Source: Tumebacillus amylolyticus (GTDB taxonomy: Bacteria; Bacillota; Bacilli; Tumebacillales; Tumebacillaceae). Taken from it: a stretch of 64,000 nt of DNA. The stretch is from positions 62,001-126,000 of the forward strand of contig NZ_JAEQNB010000007.1 in NCBI RefSeq assembly GCF_016722965.1, in the 5' to 3' direction. A program made the position numbers and the translations under genes. Position 1 is the stretch's first letter; each line of letters begins with the position of its first letter. This document shows positions 35,006 to 43,304 of this stretch, one piece after another. The notes under the pieces were generated by a model. The model was not told where the DNA came from. It ran no database searches and saw only the letters and a program-made list of their open reading frames with translations.

Positions 35006-37008
35006 TCGGTCGAAAACTCGGCAATCGGTATGAAGTGATCGAGAAAATCGGCGGCGGCGGGATGGCGGTTGTCTACCGTGCTCTGGACACGTTGCTCAAC
35101 CGCAACGTCTCGATCAAAGTGTTGCGTGCGCAATTCTCGATGGACGAGGACTTTGTTCGCCGTTTCCGCAGAGAAGCGCAAGCGGCGGCCTCGCTCTCGC
35201 ATCCGAACGTGGTAAACATTTACGACGTCGGCGTGGAGGGCGAAGACTACTACATCGTCATGGAGTTTGTAGACGGCTTGACGCTCAAGGAGATCATCCA
35301 AGACCGTGCGCCGTTGCCGGTGGCGGAGGCCATCGACATCGGAAAGCAGATTTGCGCAGCTCTTGGTCACGCGCATGAGAACAACATCGTGCATCGTGAC
35401 ATCAAGCCGCACAACATTTTGATCGGCAAGGACGGACGCGTCAAAGTCACCGACTTTGGCATTGCACGGGCCATCACTTCGAACACGATTACGCAGGACG
35501 GCTCTGTGCTCGGTTCCGTTCATTACTTCTCACCGGAGCAGGCGAGAGGCGGAATCACCGACGTGAAGTCGGACATCTATTCTCTGGGCGTGGTGCTCTA
35601 TGAGATGGTGACAGGCGAATTGCCGTTCTCCGGCGAGACTCCGATCTCGGTCGCGCTCAAGCACTTGCAAGACCACTTCGTAGAGCCGCGTGAGATCAAC
35701 CCGTCGCTTCCGCAGTCGGTCGAGAACATCATCTTGAAGTCACTCGCCAAAGACCCGCTCATCCGCTACCAAACAGCTCGCGAGATGTACCGCGATCTGG
35801 AAAAAGCGCTGCTCTACCCGAACGTCGCCAAGTTTTCCATCCCCGATGTCGATGAGCAGCAGACGATCCAGATGCCGGCCGTCGGCTTGCGTAACGCCGG
35901 GATGGACTCTCTGCCGTCGCGCGGTCAAAAACCGCCGGAAGCGGTGGACGCGACGTCTCTGGAAGCGGAAGAGTCGATGAAGAAACAGGATGAAACGTCT
36001 CCGGAAGGCAAGAAAGAACGCAAGTTCTGGCGGCCGGTCGTCTGGTTGTTTGCCATCTTCCTCCTGCTTGGCGTCGGCGCGGTCACCGCGTATTCGCTGG
36101 TCACCAACTTCATGGGCGAGCCGGATGTCACGATGCCGAAAGTCGAAGGCATGAAGTACGACGATGCCGTGAAGGAACTCGTCCAAGCGGGGCTTGATAT
36201 CAACAATATCAAGCGAACAGACGAACCGAGCAATGACGTGGCGCCAAACGTGGTCATGAAACAAGACCAGTACGCAGGCAAAACGATCAAAGCCAACCGG
36301 CCTGTCGAACTGACCGTCTCCATCGGCGCGGAGAAGTTTAACATGCCAAACGTCGTCAAGATGAACGTCAACGACGCGAAATCGGCACTTCGAGCGAAGA
36401 ACTTCGAAGAATCGAACATCACCGTCACCGAGAAGGAAGACCGCGACAACTCGCCGGGAACCGTCCTCAGTCAGTACCCGGATGCGGACACCAAAGTGGA
36501 CCCCTCTGTCAAAGTCAAACTGACCATTGCCAAGGGTGTACAGAAAGTCAAAATTCCGGACGTGGCGGGCAAAACGCTCGACGACGCAAAAAATGCGCTC
36601 GAAAGCGCAGGACTGAAACTCGGTCAAGTGATCAACATGCAAAGCGACAGCGTTCCCAAAGACAACGTCATCTCCACCTCGCCGTTCAAAGCGGGCGATG
36701 AGGTTGAAAAAGGAGAAACGGTCGGTCTGATCCTCTCGGCCGGTCCGACCAAAAGCGACTCCCAGACCCAACCGAAAAAGAAAAACGTCAACGTGACCGT
36801 TGAAGTCAAAGACGGCAAGAAAGTGTCCGTCAAGATCGTCCGTAACGATTCCCGAGGGGTCTCGAACGTCGTGGACGGCGATGTGATCACAGCCACCAAG
36901 GTCTACACCATTGAGTGTATCGTGACGCCGGATCATATCGCAGCGATCGATGTCTACCAAGACGGGTCGCCGTCCAAGACCATCCCGGTACCGTACGAAG
37001 ACGAATAA
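35002..37008 (+). CDS. prkC: PASTA-domain serine/threonine kinase PrkC
   Basis: The 668-residue kinase has the catalytic domain at about 10-270 (GGGGMAVVYRA, Lys in VSIKVL, HRDIKPHNIL, TDFGIA), a juxtamembrane linker, one membrane helix at about 345-366, and three PASTA repeats outside the cell at about 373-440, 443-512 and 514-580. An 88-residue C-terminal beta-rich tail follows. PASTA repeats bind peptidoglycan fragments; in Bacillus this triggers germination. GTG at 35002 overlaps the prpC stop. Confidence 0.95.
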   Translation: MIGRKLGNRYEVIEKIGGGGMAVVYRALDTLLNRNVSIKVLRAQFSMDEDFVRRFRREAQAAASLSHPNVVNIYDVGVEGEDYYIVMEFVDGLTLKEIIQDRAPLPVAEAIDIGKQICAALGHAHENNIVHRDIKPHNILIGKDGRVKVTDFGIARAITSNTITQDGSVLGSVHYFSPEQARGGITDVKSDIYSLGVVLYEMVTGELPFSGETPISVALKHLQDHFVEPREINPSLPQSVENIILKSLAKDPLIRYQTAREMYRDLEKALLYPNVAKFSIPDVDEQQTIQMPAVGLRNAGMDSLPSRGQKPPEAVDATSLEAEESMKKQDETSPEGKKERKFWRPVVWLFAIFLLLGVGAVTAYSLVTNFMGEPDVTMPKVEGMKYDDAVKELVQAGLDINNIKRTDEPSNDVAPNVVMKQDQYAGKTIKANRPVELTVSIGAEKFNMPNVVKMNVNDAKSALRAKNFEESNITVTEKEDRDNSPGTVLSQYPDADTKVDPSVKVKLTIAKGVQKVKIPDVAGKTLDDAKNALESAGLKLGQVINMQSDSVPKDNVISTSPFKAGDEVEKGETVGLILSAGPTKSDSQTQPKKKNVNVTVEVKDGKKVSVKIVRNDSRGVSNVVDGDVITATKVYTIECIVTPDHIAAIDVYQDGSPSKTIPVPYEDE

Positions 37009-37045
37009 ACTCACGAATCCAACACGTAGCGGCAGGAGGTTCTAC

Positions 37046-37924
37046 ATGCCGGAAGGGATTATCACCAAAGCCATTTCAGGCTTTTATTACGTGCAAGAAG
37101 GAGACGTCGTGCGCCAATGTCGGGCGCGCGGCGTTTTTAAGAAAAACGGAATCACTCCGCTGGTCGGCGACCGCGTGCTGTACGAGCCGATGGGGAGCGA
37201 GGGCATCGTCAATGAAGTGCTTCCCCGCAAAAACGAATTGGTCCGACCTCCGGTCGCCAATCTCGACCAATCGGTGCTGACGTTTTCAGCCAAGGAACCA
37301 GAGTTCAACGCGAAATTGCTCGACCGCATGCTGGTTCATGTGGAACGAGAGAGCTTGCCGGCTGTGATTATTTTGACCAAGGTCGATTTGCTCGACGATC
37401 CATCTGTTGCGGAGAACTGGTTGCAACCGTACCGCGACATGGGCTATGAAACGGTTCCCGTTGCGACCAAGCAGGGAGCGGGGCTCGAACGTGTTCGCGA
37501 GTTGTTGCAAGACAAGCTCTCCGGGCTTGCGGGCAACTCCGGCGTCGGCAAGTCCACGCTGCTCAACGCCCTCGTGCCGGGCTTGAACTTAAACACCGCG
37601 GAGATTTCGCAGAAGTTGGGACGCGGGAAGCACACCACGCGTCACTCGGAGATCTTCCGCGTGTTTGACGACACGTTCGTCATCGACACGCCGGGTTTCT
37701 CAACTCTTGAGTTCACAGGGATGGAGCCCGAAGACCTCTCCCAATACTTCCGTGACATCTGGGATGTCGGTATGGACTGCAAGTATCGGGGCTGTCTCCA
37801 CGAGAGCGAGGACGGCTGCGCGGTTCGACCGGGTTCGGAAACGGGCCGTGTGAGCGCAACCCGCTACCGTCATTACCTGGAGTTCCTCGCAGAGCTCAAA
37901 GAAGCAAAAGAGTACCGCTACTAA
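37046..37924 (+). CDS. rsgA: Small ribosomal subunit GTPase RsgA
   Basis: The 292-residue GTPase helps mature the 30S subunit. It has an N-terminal OB fold, the circularly permuted G motifs (G4 TKVD in ILTKVDLLDD first, then G1 GNSGVGKSTLLN and G3 DTPGF), and a zinc-binding end CKYRGCLHESEDGC. GCAGGAGG precedes the ATG. It follows prkC by 37 bases in a conserved order. Confidence 0.95.
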   Translation: MPEGIITKAISGFYYVQEGDVVRQCRARGVFKKNGITPLVGDRVLYEPMGSEGIVNEVLPRKNELVRPPVANLDQSVLTFSAKEPEFNAKLLDRMLVHVERESLPAVIILTKVDLLDDPSVAENWLQPYRDMGYETVPVATKQGAGLERVRELLQDKLSGLAGNSGVGKSTLLNALVPGLNLNTAEISQKLGRGKHTTRHSEIFRVFDDTFVIDTPGFSTLEFTGMEPEDLSQYFRDIWDVGMDCKYRGCLHESEDGCAVRPGSETGRVSATRYRHYLEFLAELKEAKEYRY

Positions 37925-37939
37925 GAGGAGGTCACCTTC

Positions 37940-38590
37940 ATGGACACCCGAATCGCGCCTTCGATACTCTCAGCCGACTTCTCGAAGTTGGGCGAAGAGA
38001 TCGCTTCTGTGGAAGCGGGCGGTGCGGACTGGTTGCACGTCGATGTCATGGACGGGCATTTCGTCCCGAACATCACCATCGGCCCGCTGGTCGTGGAAGC
38101 CATCAAGCCGCACACCAAGTTGCCGCTCGACTGCCACCTCATGATCACCAACCCTGACACCTACATCCCGGCGTTCGCCAAGGCGGGGGCTGATGTAATC
38201 ACCGTGCATGTGGAAGCGTGCCCGCACTTGCACCGTACCTTGCAATTGATCCGCTCGCTCGGCGTCAAAGCAGGTGTCGCACTCAACCCGCACACGCCGC
38301 TTGCGATGATTGAGAACGTGCTGACAGAACTCGATATGGTGCTGTTGATGACCGTGAACCCGGGCTTTGGCGGCCAGAAGTTCATCGAGAACGTCGTGCC
38401 GAAGATCAAAGACCTGCGCCAGAGCCTCGACACGCAAGATTTGCAACACGTCGAGATCGAAGTGGACGGCGGGATCAACGAGGAGACCTCGCGCCTCGTG
38501 CGTGCTGCCGGTGCCAACGTGCTTGTGGCCGGGAACGCGATCTACAATGCCCCGGACCGTGCAGATGCCATCCGCCGGATTCGTGGGTAA
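37940..38590 (+). CDS. rpe: Ribulose-phosphate 3-epimerase
   Basis: The 216-residue TIM-barrel enzyme interconverts ribulose-5-P and xylulose-5-P. It shows IAPSILSADFSKLGEEI, HVDVMDGHFVPNITIG, VNPGFGGQKFIE and EVDGGINEET, which carry the metal and phosphate ligands. GAGGAGG precedes the ATG. It starts 15 bases after rsgA and ends the operon at a strong terminator. Confidence 0.96.
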   Translation: MDTRIAPSILSADFSKLGEEIASVEAGGADWLHVDVMDGHFVPNITIGPLVVEAIKPHTKLPLDCHLMITNPDTYIPAFAKAGADVITVHVEACPHLHRTLQLIRSLGVKAGVALNPHTPLAMIENVLTELDMVLLMTVNPGFGGQKFIENVVPKIKDLRQSLDTQDLQHVEIEVDGGINEETSRLVRAAGANVLVAGNAIYNAPDRADAIRRIRG

Positions 38591-38679
38591 TGGTTTGAGA
38601 AAAAACAAGGCTCGTCCCGCATTCTAAAGTCCATCCGTGACCCATAGGATGTACTATTCGGGAGAGCCCAAAGAGAAAT

Positions 38680-38717
38680 GGCCGCTCCCGTCAGTGCGAC
38701 GGAAGCGGCCGTTTTTT
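38680..38717 (+). terminator. Intrinsic terminator after rpe
   Basis: The stem GGCCGCTcCCGTC / GACGGaAGCGGCC has one mismatch, a 5-base loop and six T. Confidence 0.92.
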
Positions 38718-38802
38718 CGTGGCACAAAATGCACTCATACGAATATATTGTACCGTAAGAGATGGGCGGGAAGCCCACTCGACGAAGAGAGGTGCGCTCA
38801 GG

Positions 38803-38973
38803 TTGATGGGATACCGAACGCGGGGGTGGAAGATTACAGCCAAACGAAGTAGCGGCGTCATCCTGGCGAGTGCCGGACTCTTCGTCGTCGCCCGTTTTCT
38901 GCCGCCCGAGATGTGGGTTGCAAGCCTCGGGGTGGTGCTGGTCTGGGTTGGATGGGTCCTGTTCAAAAGCTAA
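38803..38973 (+). CDS. Small membrane protein upstream of spoVM
   Basis: This 56-residue protein is basic at the start (GYRTRGWKITAKRSSG) and then forms two short hydrophobic helices (VILASAGLFVVARFL and MWVASLGVVLVWVGWVLF). The TTG at 38803 lies eight bases from GAGGTG; the ATG next to it is also possible. I do not recognise a family. It lies 30 bases before spoVM with no terminator between, so the two are likely transcribed together and it may be made during sporulation. Confidence 0.6.
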   Translation: MMGYRTRGWKITAKRSSGVILASAGLFVVARFLPPEMWVASLGVVLVWVGWVLFKS

Positions 38974-39003
38974 ACCAATGAAAAGCAAGAAGGAGGGGTC
39001 ACT

Positions 39004-39087
39004 TTGCGCTTTTACACGATAAAGTTGCCTCGTTTCTTAGGCGGGATTGTCAAAGCGATGCTGAATGCGTTCCAAAAGGAAAAATAA
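39004..39087 (+). CDS. spoVM: Stage V sporulation protein SpoVM
   Basis: Only 27 residues long, it is clearly SpoVM: the TTG-started peptide reads RFYTIKLPRFLGGIVKAM and ends LNAFQKEK, against FYTIKLPKFLGGIVRAML in B. subtilis (26 residues). The peptide is an amphipathic helix that senses the curvature of the forespore surface, anchors SpoIVA and starts coat assembly. The conserved Pro is kept at position 9. AGGAGGGG precedes the TTG. It ends in the terminator shared with rpmB. Confidence 0.96.
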   Translation: MRFYTIKLPRFLGGIVKAMLNAFQKEK

Positions 39088-39113
39088 AAAAGCACCCTCG
39101 CAGGTGCTTTTTT
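39086..39113. terminator. Bidirectional terminator between spoVM and rpmB
   Basis: The stem AAAAAAGCACC / GGTGCTTTTTT has a 6-base loop, between convergent genes. Confidence 0.9.
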
Positions 39114-39125
39114 ATTTCTCTCACA

Positions 39126-39317
39126 TTAGATTGCACGTTTGATCTTACCAGCCTTCAAGCAACGGGTGCAGACATTGACGCGCTTCACAGTGCCGTTGAC
39201 GTTTGCACGAACTTTTTGGATGTTCGGCAGCCAGCGACGCTTGGTCAGAATATGGGAGTGAGAAACTTGGTTCCCGGTCTTCGGGTCTTTCCCACAGATC
39301 TCGCAACGTTTTGCCAT
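39126..39317 (-). CDS. rpmB: 50S ribosomal protein L28
   Basis: The 63-residue protein opens [20 protein letters not shown] and contains [13 protein letters not shown] and [14 protein letters not shown]. Two CxxC pairs mark the zinc-binding form of L28. GGAGGTG lies before the ATG. It is alone on the minus strand, divergent from the asp23-like gene, as in many Bacillales. Confidence 0.97.
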   Translation of the reverse strand: MAKRCEICGKDPKTGNQVSHSHILTKRRWLPNIQKVRANVNGTVKRVNVCTRCLKAGKIKRAI

Positions 39318-39558
39318 CGTATTTGCACCTCCTTACGACGATTCCTAAGTCCCGTGACTTGTGCATCCCTTGATAAAATGCGTACAAGTCGCAAACACTC
39401 ACTTATATTACCATAGCAATTCCTAGCTTGCAAGCGTACCACCCCAAACTCTCGACAATATTTTTACTAGGACAGGCACTGGACTTTTCCTTTGGAAGGT
39501 TCTGTAGTACACTGTTGGTGCTAGCTGTCCGAGAGTTTACAGGAGGTGTGTTTGGTTC

Positions 39559-39924
39559 ATGCCAAAAGTAATAGTAACGGAACTTGGGAAGATCGAGATC
39601 GCGGAAGACGTCATCGCGATGGTCGCAGGTCATGCAGCGCTTGACTGCTACGGCCTCGTGGGCATGGCGTCCCGGAAACAGGTCAAAGATAGCATCACCG
39701 AACTACTGGGTCGAGAAAACTTGAGCCGTGGTGTACAAGTTCGCACCGAAGGCGAGGAAGTCATCGTCGATATGTACATCATCGTAAGCTATGGAACGCG
39801 TATCTCCGAAGTCGCACACAATGTGATGGACAAGGTGAAGTATACCTTGGAGAACTACCTGGGGCTCAAAGTGGAACGAGTGAACGTAATCGTTCAAGGA
39901 GTCCGCGTCACCGGGGAGAGGTAA
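39559..39924 (+). CDS. Asp23/Gls24 family protein (YloU type)
   Basis: The 121-residue protein matches the Asp23/Gls24 family (GKIEIAEDVIAMVAGHAAL, YIIVSYGTRISEVAHNVMDKV, VERVNVIVQGV). Members are small membrane-associated or envelope-stress proteins. This copy is the YloU type, always next to the YloV/FakA-like gene. The ATG follows AGGAGG. It is 21 bases before the next gene and shares its transcript. Confidence 0.93.
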   Translation: MPKVIVTELGKIEIAEDVIAMVAGHAALDCYGLVGMASRKQVKDSITELLGRENLSRGVQVRTEGEEVIVDMYIIVSYGTRISEVAHNVMDKVKYTLENYLGLKVERVNVIVQGVRVTGER

Positions 39925-39945
39925 CAAAGGAGGTTTTTACACTCT

Positions 39946-41637
39946 ATGAGTCAACACTTAGATGGGACTATGTTCGTACAGATGGTTATGGCCGGACATC
40001 GCAACTTAGAGACGAACAAGGACACGGTAAACGCGCTGAATGTTTTCCCTGTCCCGGACGGGGACACCGGTACGAACATGAGCTTGTCGATGACATCCGG
40101 TGTGAGCGAGCTTCGGAAATACATAAACGAACCGCTGTACCGTGCTACGGAGGCGGTCTCTACCGGCCTGCTGATGGGCGCGCGCGGCAACTCGGGCGTG
40201 ATCCTGTCTCAATTGTTCCGCGGCTTCTCGAAAGCGGTTACCAAGCAAACGTCCGTTGACGCCGTTAAATTTGCAGACGCACTGCAAAACGGTGTGACGA
40301 CCGCTTATTCTGCGGTGGTCAAGCCGGTTGAAGGCACGATCCTCACCGTCGCCAAGGATGCGGCGAAAGCGGCGCAAGCGGCGGCCAAGCTCCCGCAGGC
40401 GACGATTGTTTCCGTTATGGAAGCTACGTTGAAGGAAGCAGAAGCTTCGCTCAAACGAACGCCGGACATGCTTCCGGTCTTGAAGCAAGCGGGCGTCGTC
40501 GATTCCGGCGGTCAGGGACTCGTCTGCATCTACCGCGGCTGGTTGGCGGGGATGACGGGAGTGGAAGTTACGGAAGCTCTGGAGGTCACTGCGCCTGCTA
40601 AGGAGAAAGTTATGACTCCGGCTGCCTCTTACTCACACGGTGACGGGGATTCGGAATATGGATATTGCACGGAGTTCATCATTCGATTGGAAAAAGCGGC
40701 TGCCGATGAGCAAGCCATGGAGAAGTCGGTGCGTGATGCGCTGATGGAACTGGGCGACTCCATGTTGGTGGTGGCAGCAGACGAGTTGGTCAAAGTTCAC
40801 ATCCACGCGTTGCAACCGGGGAATGTCCTGAACGCGGCGATGGGCTTCGGCGCACTGACTCGCATCAAGATCGACAACATGACGGAGCAGAACCACAACC
40901 TGCGCCTCATGGATTCCGAGGAAGCGGCGGAGGCGGCAGCAGAACAAGCGGCACCGCTCACCGAAGAATCCACTTCGAACAAACCGTACGGCATCGTGAC
41001 GGTCACCACCGGCACCGGGCTTGTAGACGTGTTCAAATCGTTGGGTGTGGAAGGGATCATCGAGGGCGGACAGACGATGAACCCGAGCACGGAAGACATC
41101 GTGAACGCGGTGAAGCAGCTGCACGCCGATCGCGTCTTCATCTTGCCGAACAACTCCAACATCATCATGGCGGCAGAACAGGCCAAATCGGTCTTGGGTG
41201 ACGTCGTGACGGTGATTCCGACCAAGTCGATTCCGCAAGGGATCGCGGCCGCGCTGTCGTTTGATGCAAACGCAGCGGCTGAAAGCAACGAGAGCGCGAT
41301 GAAATCGGCGGTCTCGCGTGTGAAGTCCGGTTCGATCACGCAAGCGGTGCGCGATTCCGTGTACCAAGACTTGGAGATCAAAGAGAACGACTTCATGGGC
41401 ATGCTTGAAGGCAAAGTCGTAGCGCTTGGGAAGGAATTGGATTTGACCGGCATCGCCTTGCTTGAGAAAATGGTAGATGAGGAGAGTGAGGTCGTCACCG
41501 TGTTCTACGGCGACCAAATTTCCGAATCGGAGGCGCAAGAACTGATCGAAGCGGCACAAGCGCAATTCGATCATTGCGAGTTTGAACTTCATGAGGGCGG
41601 GCAACCGCTGTACTCTTATATCTTCTCCGTCGAATAG
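39946..41637 (+). CDS. fakA: DAK2/DegV-like fatty acid kinase FakA family protein
   Basis: The 563-residue protein has an N-terminal dihydroxyacetone-kinase-like ATP domain (NVFPVPDGDTGTNMSLSM, GARGNSGVILSQLFRG) and a central and C-terminal part matching FakA/YloV (YGYCTEFIIRL, NNSNIIMAAEQAK). FakA works with a FakB lipid carrier to phosphorylate incoming fatty acids for membrane lipid synthesis. No fakB is in the window. AAGGAGG precedes the ATG. It forms the usual pair with the Asp23-like gene. Confidence 0.9.
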   Translation: MSQHLDGTMFVQMVMAGHRNLETNKDTVNALNVFPVPDGDTGTNMSLSMTSGVSELRKYINEPLYRATEAVSTGLLMGARGNSGVILSQLFRGFSKAVTKQTSVDAVKFADALQNGVTTAYSAVVKPVEGTILTVAKDAAKAAQAAAKLPQATIVSVMEATLKEAEASLKRTPDMLPVLKQAGVVDSGGQGLVCIYRGWLAGMTGVEVTEALEVTAPAKEKVMTPAASYSHGDGDSEYGYCTEFIIRLEKAAADEQAMEKSVRDALMELGDSMLVVAADELVKVHIHALQPGNVLNAAMGFGALTRIKIDNMTEQNHNLRLMDSEEAAEAAAEQAAPLTEESTSNKPYGIVTVTTGTGLVDVFKSLGVEGIIEGGQTMNPSTEDIVNAVKQLHADRVFILPNNSNIIMAAEQAKSVLGDVVTVIPTKSIPQGIAAALSFDANAAAESNESAMKSAVSRVKSGSITQAVRDSVYQDLEIKENDFMGMLEGKVVALGKELDLTGIALLEKMVDEESEVVTVFYGDQISESEAQELIEAAQAQFDHCEFELHEGGQPLYSYIFSVE

Positions 41638-41651
41638 GCGGAAGGGGACCG

Positions 41652-41684
41652 ACGGCCCTGTCGCACTGCGGCAGGCCGTTTTTT
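41652..41684 (+). terminator. Intrinsic terminator after fakA
   Basis: An ACGGCC-TG-CGC / GCG-CA-GGCCGT stem with one bulge is followed by six T. Confidence 0.8.
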
Positions 41685-41711
41685 ACGGTAAGGCTTAGGG
41701 GGAACTTGAGC

Positions 41712-42386
41712 ATGTCTTCATCATTTCGCCATTCATTTGACATCATCGGGCCGATTATGATCGGTCCGTCCTCGTCGCATACGGCCGGAGCAGCCCGCAT
41801 CGGCCGCATTGCGCGCAACCTGTTTGGAGAGGAACCGGAGGTTGCGGAGATTTTGCTGTACGGTTCGTTTGCGAAGACGTACCGAGGTCACGGCACCGAC
41901 GTCGCGTTGGTAGCCGGTCTGATGAACTTTTCGACGCATGACGACCGCATTCCGAAATCCTTGCAGATTGCACAGGAGTCCGGTTTGCAGGTCACGTTCA
42001 AACCGGGGCCGCCGAATCCGGATTATCACCCGAACACGGTACGCATCAAATTGCTTCGTGGTGAGCGCAAGTTTGAGATGCTCGGTGTCTCGATTGGCGG
42101 CGGAGCGGTGGAGATCTTGGAGATCGACGGGTTCAAAGTCAAGTTGACCGGACAGTATCCGACGCTCGTCATCCCCCATGCGGATCGCTTTGGCGTGGTG
42201 GCTGCGGTGACGACGATTCTGTCAAAGCACCAACTGAACATCTCGTTTATGGAAGTTTCCCGCCGTGGTCGCGGGTCGGAGGCTCTGATGTTGATTTCGA
42301 CCGACGAGCAACCGCCGGCTGAAGCTGTGGACGAAATTCAGCAGTTGGAAGCGGTCAAGCGAGTCGCTCGCATCGACGCTTCCTGA
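41712..42386 (+). CDS. sdaAB: L-serine dehydratase, beta subunit
   Basis: The 224-residue subunit opens with FDIIGPIMIGPSSSHTAGAARIGRIA, the substrate-binding loop of iron-sulfur serine dehydratases, and ends in an ACT-like domain (LVIPHADRFGVVAAVTTIL). With the alpha subunit it converts serine to pyruvate and ammonia. The ATG at 41712 has a good GGGGG spacing; the TTG 6 bases earlier does not. It lies 14 bases before sdaAA. Confidence 0.94.
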   Translation: MSSSFRHSFDIIGPIMIGPSSSHTAGAARIGRIARNLFGEEPEVAEILLYGSFAKTYRGHGTDVALVAGLMNFSTHDDRIPKSLQIAQESGLQVTFKPGPPNPDYHPNTVRIKLLRGERKFEMLGVSIGGGAVEILEIDGFKVKLTGQYPTLVIPHADRFGVVAAVTTILSKHQLNISFMEVSRRGRGSEALMLISTDEQPPAEAVDEIQQLEAVKRVARIDAS

Positions 42387-42400
42387 GGAGGAACGACATC

Positions 42401-43291
42401 GTGAGATTTACCAATTTGGCTGAAATGGTTGCGCTTTGCGAGCAAGAAGGCAAGCCGATCTACGAACTGATGATCGACGAGCACGTCCAAGAGACGGGCG
42501 CATCGCGCGAGACGGTTTTGCAACAAATGACCGAATCGTTCGACGTGATGATGAAATCGGTTCAACGCGGTTTGACGGAAGACATCAAATCGTTCTCCGG
42601 ATTGACCGGTGGAGACGCCAAACGCGTCTACGAGTACGCACAAAAAGGCAAGACCCTGCTTGGCAAACAAGCGACCGAGGCTGTCGCGATGGCGTTGTCC
42701 ACTTCGGAAGTCAACGCCGCGATGGGTCTCGTCGTTGCAACGCCGACAGCAGGTTCCTGCGGTATCTTGCCGGGCGTGCTCTCGTCGTTGAAAGAGTCGC
42801 TTGGAGCGACGGAGGAGCAATTGGTGCTCGGCATGTTCACGGCTGCTGCTGTCGGCTACGTCGTAGCGAACAACGCCTCGATCTCGGGAGCGGGTGGCGG
42901 CTGTCAGGCGGAAGTCGGTTCGGCAACCGCCATGGCGGCGGCTGCTGCGGTGGAATTGGCAGGCGGTACGCCGTCTCAAGCAATTCAAGCGGCAGGCTTG
43001 GCACTGAAAAATGTCCTCGGCCTCGTCTGCGACCCGGTCGCCGGACTTGTTGAGATCCCGTGCATCATCCGCAACGGTTTCGGCTCTGTGCTGGCGTTGG
43101 CAGGTGCAGATATGGCGCTTGCTGGCGTGCGCAGTGTGATTCCGCCGGATGAAGTGATCCTCGCGATGTACAACATCGGCAAACAGATGCCGGTCGAACT
43201 GCGCGAAACGGCCCTCGGCGGCCTCGCCGACACCCCGACCGGACGTCGACTTGAAAAACAAATCTACGGAGACGACACGAAAGAAGCGTGA
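42401..43291 (+). CDS. sdaAA: L-serine dehydratase, alpha subunit
   Basis: The 296-residue subunit carries the cysteines that hold the [4Fe-4S] cluster in GSCGILPGVL, SGAGGGCQAEVGSATAMAA and VCDPVAGLVEIPCIIRNG. Length and motifs match B. subtilis SdaAA. GTG at 42401 follows GAGGAGG. The pair sdaAB-sdaAA is followed closely by recG. Confidence 0.95.
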   Translation: MRFTNLAEMVALCEQEGKPIYELMIDEHVQETGASRETVLQQMTESFDVMMKSVQRGLTEDIKSFSGLTGGDAKRVYEYAQKGKTLLGKQATEAVAMALSTSEVNAAMGLVVATPTAGSCGILPGVLSSLKESLGATEEQLVLGMFTAAAVGYVVANNASISGAGGGCQAEVGSATAMAAAAAVELAGGTPSQAIQAAGLALKNVLGLVCDPVAGLVEIPCIIRNGFGSVLALAGADMALAGVRSVIPPDEVILAMYNIGKQMPVELRETALGGLADTPTGRRLEKQIYGDDTKEA

Positions 43292-43304
43292 CGTAATCGT
43301 GACA

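Noticed and set aside
35740-37014. 424-codon minus-strand open frame opposite prkC
   Set aside because: Antisense to the transmembrane and PASTA part of a well-supported kinase.
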